From: Clostridiales bacterium
Lineage (GTDB): Bacteria > Bacillota > Clostridia > Oscillospirales > Acutalibacteraceae
Direction: 5' to 3'
NCBI GenBank assembly: GCA_012522615.1
Contig: JAAYKB010000097.1
Location: 1-14,452, forward strand
Length of the DNA stretch: 14,452 nucleotides
The notes below the pieces were generated by a model. That model was not told where the DNA came from. It saw nothing but the letters and a program-made list of their open reading frames with translations, and did no database searches. Positions 1 through 6,948 of this stretch are shown here, in pieces (position 1 is the first letter of the stretch; every line of letters starts with the position of its first letter). Both the position numbers and the translations under genes were made by a program.

Positions 1-49
1 ACAGAAAAACAACAATTAGTTTAAGATTTACACAAAGAAAACCCCAAAG

Positions 50-82
50 GAGACTGTTATACTGTATTTGTATAATAGTCTC
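50..82. repeat. Inverted repeat / hairpin upstream of the GH16 gene
   Basis: A 13-bp inverted repeat with one G-T wobble: arms GAGACTGTTATAC (50-62) and GTATAATAGTCTC (70-82), loop of 7 nt. It is followed by a T/A-rich stretch but not a true T tract, so it is a weak terminator for any gene to the left. The right arm contains TATAAT (71-76), which could be a -10 box for the gene starting at 108. I see no good -35 about 17 nt upstream. If the TATAAT is used, the repeat would overlap the promoter like an operator. The repeat is seen directly; its role is open. Confidence 0.5.
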
Positions 83-107
83 TTAATATTTAAAGGGGGC
101 ATATTCT

Positions 108-1433
108 GTGAAAATCGGAAGGTTTTTTTCTCGGGCGGCAAACGCTACTATTAAAAGGCGAACAAGGATGATATTTATACTTTGTATAGCCCTTTGGGTC
201 GGTTTTGCCGCGTGTGCCGATTCCGATGAGGATGTCTCGAGCAATAAATCGCAAACAACGGATAAATCCGATATAACATCTACTGCATATACTTCCCTGT
301 CTTCCGAAACGACCGAAGGGGAAACAACCACAACTCCGAATCACCAATCCACCGCAACCGAATCGGGGAAAAAAACCGTAGCAGAAGACGGTACCACCAC
401 AAAATCCAATAGCGCCGGCACAACCACCTCCACCCGGTCTACAACCACTACTCGACCGACGGCAACTACCCCCACTAAACCGATAGAGATTGGAATCGCC
501 AATTATTTTCCGGAGCTGCCGGGATATACAACCGAATATGAAATCAGTCTGTTGGTCGACGGTATAGCGCGAGAAAAAGGAGAATATAAATTATCCGTCA
601 TTCCGGGCGATATTCATGTAGACGGCAACATTGTTCGGGCAACCGACCAACAGAAGAAACAATATGCCATGTTCTACGTTACGGCAACCGACAACCTGAC
701 CGGCAGAAAAGCGCAGCTGACCATTACCCCGAAAAGATGGAACGTAAACTTTGAAGATGATTTTAACGGGAGCAGCATAAACTCCGATATATGGACCAAT
801 TTCGAATATCAATACTCAAACGCATCGGTAAGAGACGGCGTGCTGACGCTTTTGGCCGAGCGCTTGAATATAAACGGACAAATCGTATATACATCCTCGG
901 GCATCAGAACCAGAAGCAAATATTCGCTTAAAACCGGCTGCTTTATGGCGCGTATGAAATCACCCGACAGGGGAGGTTGCAACTCCGCCTTTTGGCTGAT
1001 GCCTGAAGGCCGCTATACCAGGGACTTCTTCTTTATGGATACCGAATTCCCCGATGTAGGCTGCAGTGAAATTGATATTGTGGAGTATTCGCCTTTTTTC
1101 GGAAAGGAATTTCCGATTACCCAGCACTTTTGGGATAGATATGGCGGCAGTCACAGATCAAGAAGTTACTGGGGTAAAATAGACGATTTTATATATGAGG
1201 ACTATCATGATTATGCTTGCATTTGGGAATCCGATGGTATATACTTCTATATTGATGGTAAACCGGTAGCTGCAAACAGATTTGTTAATACACATGAAGA
1301 TGCAGTCAGCGCTTACATTGTATTATCAACCAATTCGGCCAAAATACATGCAGGCCTTGAGTGGTTGGGTCCATGCACCGATGATATGTTCCCGTTTGCA
1401 ACATCCTTCGATTGGGTCAAGACCTATTACTGA
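108..1433 (+). CDS. Surface lipoprotein with Thr-rich linker and GH16 glycanase domain
   Basis: 441 aa from a GTG start, chosen because AAAGGGGG (92-99) sits 8 nt upstream. An in-frame ATG at 168 has no properly spaced ribosome site. A basic n-region (KRRTR) and hydrophobic segment (residues 21-35) lead to a lipobox-like FAAC with Cys36, so the protein is probably lipid-anchored outside the membrane; Phe at -3 is less usual than Leu. Residues about 40-125 are a Ser/Thr-rich linker. About 128-210 looks like an Ig-like beta domain. About 213-441 is a GH16 jelly-roll with the signature EIDIVE at 321-326: Glu321 nucleophile, Asp323 helper, Glu326 acid/base. GH16 enzymes cut beta-1,3/1,4-glucans or galactans; the exact substrate cannot be read here. 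First gene of a three-gene cluster with URO-D and GH123-like proteins. Confidence 0.88.
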   Translation: MKIGRFFSRAANATIKRRTRMIFILCIALWVGFAACADSDEDVSSNKSQTTDKSDITSTAYTSLSSETTEGETTTTPNHQSTATESGKKTVAEDGTTTKSNSAGTTTSTRSTTTTRPTATTPTKPIEIGIANYFPELPGYTTEYEISLLVDGIAREKGEYKLSVIPGDIHVDGNIVRATDQQKKQYAMFYVTATDNLTGRKAQLTITPKRWNVNFEDDFNGSSINSDIWTNFEYQYSNASVRDGVLTLLAERLNINGQIVYTSSGIRTRSKYSLKTGCFMARMKSPDRGGCNSAFWLMPEGRYTRDFFFMDTEFPDVGCSEIDIVEYSPFFGKEFPITQHFWDRYGGSHRSRSYWGKIDDFIYEDYHDYACIWESDGIYFYIDGKPVAANRFVNTHEDAVSAYIVLSTNSAKIHAGLEWLGPCTDDMFPFATSFDWVKTYY

Positions 1434-1495
1434 TTCATCCGGATGGTTTTAAAGGGAGAAAGCATGGAGAAATTTTTTTAAAAAAGGATGATTGT

Positions 1496-2542
1496 ATGAC
1501 GAAAAAAGAGCGTGTGGCCAGAGCTGTAAGCCACATGGAAACAGACAGTACGCCGTACAGTGTCAGCTTTACCCTGCCCGCCTATGAGGCGATGCAGTCC
1601 TTCTGTCGCAATCCCGACTTCTACGATACGCTGGGAAGTCATATCTGTATGCACGGATATTCTATTTCCCGTGAAGTAAAACCCGGGTATATTGAAGATC
1701 AATTCGGGGTTGTATGGGATAGAAGCGGGGCTGACAAAGATATCGGTATAGTGGCAAATAAGGTGATTGGCGAGCCGTCTTTGAAAGGCTTTGCACTTCC
1801 TCCGATTGATGAAAAGTCCATTCGCCGACATATTGAAGACGGATTGCGTTCCAATAAAGATAAATACAATATCTACTGCATCGGTTTTTGCATGTTTGAA
1901 CGCGCATGGTCCTTGTGCGGTATGGAGGATTTGTTGATGTACATGGTGCTTGAGCCCTCCTTTGTCCATGAGCTATTGGACCTTATAGCAGAGTATAATC
2001 TCGGCTTGTTAAATATAGTTCTGGAATATGACTTGGACTGCATACATTTCGGAGACGACTGGGGCCAACAAAAGGGAATGATTATGGGTCCGACCCATTG
2101 GAGGACCTTTATACTGCCTCGTATGAAGATGTTATATCAGGCTGTCAAGGCAAAAGGGAAAACGGTATCACAGCATTCCTGCGGCGATATCCACGAGGTT
2201 TTTCCTGATTTGATTGATGCGGGTCTTGATATATACCAGACCTTCCAACCCGAGATATACGATGTGGTTCGGATGAAAAAGGAATACGGCAACCATCTCA
2301 CCTTCTGGGGGGGCATATCCACCCAACGCCTTTTGCCGTATGCCACGCCCAAAGAGGTATACGACGAGTCCTGCCGCATGATAGAACTCCTGTCGGTGAA
2401 CGGAGGATATATTCTCGCCCCCACACACGATGTTCCGGCAGACGTTCCCCCTGAGAATATCATGGCTATGCTCAAAGCCGTAAATCCTGACCTGCCGAAA
2501 GATTATCCGGAATATTATGCGAGTCCGGCGCTGCAATTTTGA
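1496..2542 (+). CDS. Uroporphyrinogen decarboxylase (URO-D) superfamily protein
   Basis: 348 aa. The ATG at 1496 is preferred to a longer frame opening at 1412, because it has AAAGG (1483-1487) 8 nt upstream and begins MTKKERV, the usual N-terminus of this family, and because the longer version would overlap the GH16 gene. It is a TIM barrel related to HemE and to MtaA/CmuA methyltransferases. Visible motifs are DDWG (187-190), typical of the non-HemE branch, and HSCG with His227 and Cys229, the HxC pair that binds zinc in methylcobamide methyltransferases. The third Cys ligand of MtaA is not evident: the region near the C-terminus reads APTHDVPADVPPENI. It is unlikely to be a true heme enzyme. 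Family members next to glycosidase genes are common but mostly uncharacterised; methyl transfer is inference. It lies 62 nt after the GH16 gene and 31 nt before the next. Confidence 0.85.
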   Translation: MTKKERVARAVSHMETDSTPYSVSFTLPAYEAMQSFCRNPDFYDTLGSHICMHGYSISREVKPGYIEDQFGVVWDRSGADKDIGIVANKVIGEPSLKGFALPPIDEKSIRRHIEDGLRSNKDKYNIYCIGFCMFERAWSLCGMEDLLMYMVLEPSFVHELLDLIAEYNLGLLNIVLEYDLDCIHFGDDWGQQKGMIMGPTHWRTFILPRMKMLYQAVKAKGKTVSQHSCGDIHEVFPDLIDAGLDIYQTFQPEIYDVVRMKKEYGNHLTFWGGISTQRLLPYATPKEVYDESCRMIELLSVNGGYILAPTHDVPADVPPENIMAMLKAVNPDLPKDYPEYYASPALQF

Positions 2543-2573
2543 ATATTAAAATTCGGAGGTCACAAGCGCAGGT

Positions 2574-4382
2574 ATGAACATAAAGTACGGTATAACAGAC
2601 GAAGCTTATAAATTTTACAGCGGTATATTTTTCGACAGCAGTGTTTCTGAAATCAGAACATACCCGAAGGAGCTTTGGGAAAAATACAAAAACGTTGTAC
2701 CCGTTCCCTACGGGAGGGAGCTGTACGAGGAAAAATCAATAGAGCTTGTTGCCTGCCGAAACGACTTTGTATCGTTTCAGGTCGGTATTAATTGTGACCA
2801 AAATTACTTTGTCACCAACGACGACAGAACCGCTCTTTACCTCAAACGGGGGTATATATCTATTCGCGCTGAGGTCGAATGCGATAACCCCGATATCATA
2901 ATAAAGTCCAATATCGAGGACATGGTAATCGACGACAACAGAAGCAGCAAATGCGATATACTTCTGAGCGCCACACAAAAAGAATATGATGCATATGAGA
3001 CGGCCATGCTGTTCTTCACCCTGCAAATCCCGAAAAGCTGTAAAAAAGGCACTTATAAGGGGAAGGTAAGGCTGTACTCGAGTATTATGTTTGATGATGA
3101 AGAAATCTGCGGAGAGGTCGATTTTTCGGTCCGGGTATATGATGTTGTGCTGAAGGATAAAAAGGACAGCCGATTCTACCTGAACCTGTGGCAGCACAAT
3201 TCGGTGTTGGCAAAACATTTGGAATTGGCAAGATATTCGGACGAACACTTCAAAGCCATGGAGAGTTATATTAAAAGTCTGGCCGATTTAGGGCAGAGAT
3301 GCGTTACGATTATTGCGAGCGACGTTCCCTGGGCGGGCCAGTATTCCCACAGAAGCCTGAATGATTTTGTGGATGTCTACGAATACAACATGGCAAAAAT
3401 CTATAAAAGGCCGAGCGGAGAATTCATATATGATTTTTCCGTGATTGGGCGGTATATCGAGCTGTGTTTCAAGTACGGGATAGACAAATTTATTGAGGTT
3501 TACGGTTTATGCTGCGTATGGCAGGACCACGATTTCGGCTTGGGCAAGTTTGCAAAAGACCATCCCGACGGTATAAAGCTAAGATACATGGATCTCAGCG
3601 ACGGATGCATGAAAACCATGCGAAGCGGCAAAGAAATCGACGATTATATCAAGGCCCTGCACGATTACTTTATCGAAAAAGGATATATTGATAAGGTATC
3701 GGTGGTAGCGGATGAACCGCTCGACCATGATTTATATAAAAAATGCGTTAACCACCTCAAAGAGATTGCGCCGAAATTTGTATTCTCGGCGGCCATAAAT
3801 ACGACTTCACACGTCGAAGAGTTTAAGAACACGATAAACAACTACTGCGTAATCCTCCCCTCTGCGATAGATGAGTATGACAATATTCAGAGATACAGAA
3901 ATGAATACGGTAAAATATTCACATGGTATGTCTGCTGCTGGCCGTTGTATCCCAATATGTTCATATCCTCCAATCTTCTTGAAACCCGATTGATAGGGTA
4001 CTTAACCTATTATCTCAATCTTGACGGCTTTTTAAGATGGGACTACACGGTGTGGACCAAAAACCCGAGAAAAGATGTCAGATGGCATACCTTCCATGCG
4101 GGAGATGCGAATTTCGTATACCCGAATTCAGACGGCAGTGTCCTGCTTTCACTCAGATATATGCAAATCCTCAGAGGGGTAAACGATTATATATTGGCCG
4201 AAATGGCCGAAGAAAATGGCATCGATATAAGGAATCTGATACATGAGCAACTCTTAAAAATCGATAACATAAAACAGATGTTTTCATCTAAAACATCTGT
4301 TGCCGGCGATATTTTTAATCTTGATTACACAGCATTTGAAAACATTAAGATAAGTATTCTGGAGAAGCTTGAGAAAAAGTAG
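2574..4382 (+). CDS. DUF4091 / GH123-type glycoside hydrolase, cytoplasmic
   Basis: 602 aa with no signal peptide, so probably cytoplasmic. The N-terminal part (about 1-170) is beta-rich, like the sandwich domain of GH123 proteins. The C-terminal part (about 195-590) resembles the DUF4091 catalytic barrel. DEP at 380-382 matches the Asp-Glu pair that GH123 beta-N-acetylgalactosaminidases use for substrate-assisted catalysis. DGFLRWDYTVW (from residue 484) and the later AGD...VYP segment are typical DUF4091 signatures. A strong GGAGGT (2555-2560) lies 13 nt from the ATG, farther than usual, but no better in-frame start is present. It is the last gene of the left cluster, ending before a strong terminator. 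It may cleave HexNAc or a related sugar from imported oligosaccharides; specificity is inference. Confidence 0.8.
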   Translation: MNIKYGITDEAYKFYSGIFFDSSVSEIRTYPKELWEKYKNVVPVPYGRELYEEKSIELVACRNDFVSFQVGINCDQNYFVTNDDRTALYLKRGYISIRAEVECDNPDIIIKSNIEDMVIDDNRSSKCDILLSATQKEYDAYETAMLFFTLQIPKSCKKGTYKGKVRLYSSIMFDDEEICGEVDFSVRVYDVVLKDKKDSRFYLNLWQHNSVLAKHLELARYSDEHFKAMESYIKSLADLGQRCVTIIASDVPWAGQYSHRSLNDFVDVYEYNMAKIYKRPSGEFIYDFSVIGRYIELCFKYGIDKFIEVYGLCCVWQDHDFGLGKFAKDHPDGIKLRYMDLSDGCMKTMRSGKEIDDYIKALHDYFIEKGYIDKVSVVADEPLDHDLYKKCVNHLKEIAPKFVFSAAINTTSHVEEFKNTINNYCVILPSAIDEYDNIQRYRNEYGKIFTWYVCCWPLYPNMFISSNLLETRLIGYLTYYLNLDGFLRWDYTVWTKNPRKDVRWHTFHAGDANFVYPNSDGSVLLSLRYMQILRGVNDYILAEMAEENGIDIRNLIHEQLLKIDNIKQMFSSKTSVAGDIFNLDYTAFENIKISILEKLEKK

Positions 4383-4438
4383 TCTTTTATGGAACGCTAA
4401 AGCTCTGCCGCCCCATACACAGTTGGGGGGTCTTATAC

Positions 4439-4485
4439 AAAAAGATAGTAGACACGGTTCATTTATTGTGTCTACTATCTTTTTT
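4439..4485. terminator. Bidirectional rho-independent terminator between convergent genes
   Basis: A perfect 17-bp stem: arms 4439-4455 (AAAAAGATAGTAGACAC) and 4468-4484, loop of 12 nt. It ends in six T on the + strand and starts with five A, which read as T5 on the - strand. It lies between the + strand GH123-like gene (ends 4382) and the - strand PII-like gene (ends 4523), so it can stop transcription from both sides. Confidence 0.92.
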
Positions 4486-4522
4486 ACCACTTCAGCTTAG
4501 GCCGGGAGTTCTGACTTAGAAT

Positions 4523-5188
4523 CTACTCATAAATTCCGTATGCCCGGCTGACGTCCTGAATAAAGATTATGCCGTTCCCCGGCTTATCAAGCTCAAGCTT
4601 CTCCCGTATTGACGACACAATGGCGTCCGTGACGTCCTGCTTTGAAAGAATCAGCACCATTTCCTTTTCGGGTTCTATTTCCATATTAAAAAGCTTGCTG
4701 GTTTCATGGATTCCGGAGCCTCTGGCGTTGATTATGGTGCCCCCTTTGGAACCGGCGGCGGTCGCCGCTTCAATCACGTCCTCGGCCCTGCCTCTATTGA
4801 CAATGGTGAATATTATCTTATACATTGATTTATTTACACCTCTCTCTTCTTGTGTTGCTTCGGGCTTGTATTTGGTGCCTACGATATCGCACGAGCCGAT
4901 AGTAAAAACTATGCCGTGGTGGGATTTTTCGAATTGAAATGTCCTGTTCAATTCGATCAAAACATGCTCGGCCGTTTTTATATCGGTACCCATCAGCACG
5001 ATTTCCTTTCTCTCGTCATAGAGGGAAAAGAAATTCAACAAAGAATTGTTGACCGTTCCCTTTCCCGGAATTATCGTGCCGCTGCGGATACCATACTCCT
5101 TCGCCTTGTGCAGAACCTTGCTGCCCATTCCGTAGTTTACAATAACATAGATAAGTTCAAAAACCGGTATGTCAACAGGATTAGTCAT
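4523..5188 (-). CDS. Tandem-domain PII-like regulatory protein
   Basis: 221 aa with two PII-fold copies in one chain (about 8-106 and 120-219). The copies align at three places: SGTIIPGKG (36-44) with GGTIINARG (149-157), KEIVLMGTD (61-69) with KEMVLILSK (175-183), and HGIVFTIG (91-98) with NGIIFIQD (205-212). PII proteins are usually trimers of about 110 aa that bind ATP/ADP and 2-oxoglutarate and control transporters; a tandem copy suggests a pseudo-trimer of mixed sites. The ATG at 5188 is chosen over a TTG at 5200, which directly abuts the AAAGGGG ribosome site; from the ATG the spacing is 12 nt. The start overlaps the DUF1538 stop by 8 nt (ATGACTAA), so translation is probably coupled and this is likely the regulator of that membrane protein. 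Confidence 0.88.
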   Translation of the reverse strand: MTNPVDIPVFELIYVIVNYGMGSKVLHKAKEYGIRSGTIIPGKGTVNNSLLNFFSLYDERKEIVLMGTDIKTAEHVLIELNRTFQFEKSHHGIVFTIGSCDIVGTKYKPEATQEERGVNKSMYKIIFTIVNRGRAEDVIEAATAAGSKGGTIINARGSGIHETSKLFNMEIEPEKEMVLILSKQDVTDAIVSSIREKLELDKPGNGIIFIQDVSRAYGIYE

Positions 5189-6674
5189 TCTTTTCTTCAA
5201 CCCCTTTTTCTTTTGACTTGACCTTAAATATCAGTCCCAACACTTCCAGTGTAATAATCGGTATCATGGCAACCATTGCAATCATCCCGAACCCGTCCGC
5301 CATCAGATCGGCGCCCTCAAAAGCATTCGCGGCACCCTGTATAAATGCCAGGATAAAGGTTGCGGTCACAGGTCCGGTCGCTACCCCTCCGGCGTCAAAA
5401 GCGATACCCACAAAAAGCTTAGGGGTGAAAAACATCAAGGTTAAGCAGATAATATAACCGGGCACCAGATAATGCCACAGCTGTATTCCGGGTACCAAAA
5501 CGCGAATGACCGATAGCCCGACCGCAATACCAACCCCGAGTGCCAACGGAACCAGCACGGCCTTTCTCTTAACATAACCGCTGGTCACGTCCTCAATCTG
5601 ATGGGTCAAAACATACACCGCGGGTTCGGCCAGAATAGTCACAACCCCGAGAACAAACCCTACAACAATAATATATGCCTTGTTATCCATTGACGCCAAA
5701 TTATTGCCTATGCTTGTCCCGACGTCCATAAACCCGGCGTTTACTCCCAATAAAAAGACGAACAAGCCGATAAAAGCAAAACCGAAACCGGTAAGCAGCT
5801 TGCGCAGCTCTCTTTTCTTTAATTTAAAGAAAACCACCTGCAAAACAAGCAGTATTACAAGCAGAGGCAAAATCGCCAGAAAACTCTCTTTTAAATATTC
5901 GGGAATTATCTCAAAAAACGGCCCTATTATAGAATCGGCATCCGAAACCCTTGAATCAAGACCGGATGAAAGGAATTTCGGTTTTGTAAATACGTCTATA
6001 ACCAGTACCGACAGAATGGCCCCCGACGATGCAATCGCAACCAATCCGAAGCTGTCCTTTTCGGACGCCTTGCTGTCTTTTTTAAGCCTTGAAATCCCCA
6101 CCGACAGCGCCAGTATAAAGGGTACGGCCAGTATTCCGGTTGTCGCGCCGGATGCGTCAAAAGCTATCGCCAGAAATTCGCGTGAAGTAAATATCGCAAA
6201 GCCGAATATCAGCATATATGCAGCAAAAAGAAATTTATACAAAGGAATGTTGTAAAAAACCCTTAAAAAGCCTATCGATATCATTACCGCCATACCTACC
6301 GACACAATAACGAGAATGCTTATGGCGGAAATATGACCCGAAGTGACCAAGTCCACCTGGCTTGCAAGCACCAACAAGCCCGGTTCGGCTATCGATATGA
6401 AGAAACCCAGTATCAATCCCGCAACCAAAACAATCCAAAGCTTATTTGTTTTCACAAGCGATGAACCTGTCTCGGTTCCGAGCGGAGTTATCCCTATGTC
6501 AACGCCCAGTAAAAAGATTGTCAAACCCAATATCACAAGCAGCGAGCCTATAAAGAATCGGATGATAACAGGCGTGTCCATCGGAGATATGGTAAAGTTT
6601 AATATCAATACAATAATTGTAATCGGCAAAACCGAAAATAATACATCTTTAAATCTTGAAATAATTACATTCAA
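5181..6674 (-). CDS. DUF1538 membrane protein with two repeats (UmpAB-like cation/H+ antiporter candidate)
   Basis: 497 aa, highly hydrophobic, made of two homologous DUF1538 halves (about 8-215 and 265-480). Paired motifs are FLLGVDIG / FLLGVNAG, AEP at 96-98 / 349-351 followed by VLxxQ, and IAFDASGATTG / IAFDAGGVATG. A charged, non-membrane stretch containing KKDSKASEKD joins the halves. To my knowledge, split DUF1538 proteins UmpA and UmpB were reported as a two-component Na+(Li+,K+)/H+ antiporter in Halomonas; here both parts are in one chain. Transport by this protein is therefore inference. The TTG start is supported by AGGAAAGGA ending 9 nt upstream and by the family-like N-terminus with a first membrane helix; the next Met (residue 32) would remove that helix. 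The downstream PII-like gene overlaps by 8 nt. Confidence 0.88.
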   Translation of the reverse strand: MNVIISRFKDVLFSVLPITIIVLILNFTISPMDTPVIIRFFIGSLLVILGLTIFLLGVDIGITPLGTETGSSLVKTNKLWIVLVAGLILGFFISIAEPGLLVLASQVDLVTSGHISAISILVIVSVGMAVMISIGFLRVFYNIPLYKFLFAAYMLIFGFAIFTSREFLAIAFDASGATTGILAVPFILALSVGISRLKKDSKASEKDSFGLVAIASSGAILSVLVIDVFTKPKFLSSGLDSRVSDADSIIGPFFEIIPEYLKESFLAILPLLVILLVLQVVFFKLKKRELRKLLTGFGFAFIGLFVFLLGVNAGFMDVGTSIGNNLASMDNKAYIIVVGFVLGVVTILAEPAVYVLTHQIEDVTSGYVKRKAVLVPLALGVGIAVGLSVIRVLVPGIQLWHYLVPGYIICLTLMFFTPKLFVGIAFDAGGVATGPVTATFILAFIQGAANAFEGADLMADGFGMIAMVAMIPIITLEVLGLIFKVKSKEKGVEEKND

Positions 6675-6745
6675 GTTGCGGCATCCTTTCCTGTAGCGTT
6701 CTTGTAGCCAATATCATTAAATACTATTCCCTTTGACTTCGGCAC
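6671..6745 (-). CDS. Possible 24-codon upstream ORF in the DUF1538 leader
   Basis: An open frame from GTG (6745) to TGA (6671-6673), starting MPKSKGIVF and lysine-rich, with no family I recognise. GGGGGGAGG (6749-6757) precedes it, but the GGAGG core leaves only 3 nt to the GTG, which is tight. Its TGA overlaps the TTG start of the DUF1538 gene (TTGA), the arrangement seen in translationally coupled genes. It could be a leader peptide, a tiny protein or chance. There is no comparative evidence in the window. Confidence 0.3.
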   Translation of the reverse strand: MPKSKGIVFNDIGYKNATGKDAAT

Positions 6746-6809
6746 ATTCCTCCCCCCTATCGGCTTTTTATGGCCTTCCCGATTCGGCCCGCAGCCTGAC
6801 GCTGGCCCT
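6675..6809 (-). promoter_or_regulatory. G-rich, possibly structured 5' leader of the DUF1538 gene
   Basis: About 135 nt between the predicted transcription start and the DUF1538 start. It can form a hairpin from GGCC-AGC to GCT-GCG-GGCC (about 6788-6807) and another pairing ATCGG with CCGAT (about 6761-6783). GGCC in the second loop could also pair with the first element, as in a pseudoknot. A GCCGA / TTGGC pairing is possible near 6707-6743. I do not recognise a known riboswitch class. The long leader before a putative ion transporter makes RNA-level control plausible but unproven. Confidence 0.35.
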
Positions 6810-6815
6810 TACTTA

Positions 6816-6844
6816 ATTGTATATAACATTCACCTTTAAGTCAA
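6816..6844 (-). promoter_or_regulatory. Sigma-A type promoter of the DUF1538/PII operon
   Basis: On the - strand, TTGACT (6839-6844), a 17-nt spacer, then TACAAT (6816-6821): one mismatch to consensus in each box and ideal spacing. Transcription would begin near 6809 and leave a leader of about 135 nt before the TTG at 6674. The operon is thus separately transcribed from the glycosidase gene upstream. Confidence 0.75.
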
Positions 6845-6888
6845 CCGGATTAACACCCGTAATCCTCCCGTTCAACCTAAAACGGCCT

Positions 6889-6907
6889 AAAAACGGCAAA
6901 GCTGCCG
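6889..6907 (-). terminator. Terminator of the DUF5703 glycosidase gene
   Basis: On the - strand, CGGCA-GCTT-TGCCG (6894-6907) is followed at once by five T (6889-6893). The stem is short (5 bp) but GC-rich, with the right layout for a rho-independent terminator. It lies about 40 nt after the stop codon at 6949 and before the next promoter. Confidence 0.6.
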
Positions 6908-6948
6908 GCCAAAAACGACCGACAACTTTAATATATCCTATTATATTA

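Noticed and set aside
1434..1480. CATCCGGATG palindrome and A/T runs between the GH16 and URO-D genes as a terminator
   Set aside because: The palindrome is only 10 nt with no loop, and the T run is not next to it; the three genes look like one unit.
1478..3248. Long open frames on the - strand opposite the URO-D and GH123-like genes (for example 163 and 170 codons)
   Set aside because: They lie fully inside well-supported + strand genes, show no family features and have Cys/His/Arg-rich shadow composition.
4411..4428. Small CCCCA/TGGGG hairpin after the GH123-like gene as a terminator
   Set aside because: It has only a 5-bp stem and no T tract; the perfect 17-bp terminator immediately downstream explains the gap.
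5680..6255. A 191-codon + strand frame opposite the DUF1538 gene
   Set aside because: It is the complement of a clear membrane protein with two internal repeats; the product is low-complexity Ser/Lys-rich with no recognisable domain.
6675..6815. Assignment of the DUF1538 leader to a known riboswitch (lysine, cobalamin, c-di-AMP)
   Set aside because: Short look-alikes such as GCCGAAG and AAAGGGAAT occur, but the other conserved elements of those classes are missing.
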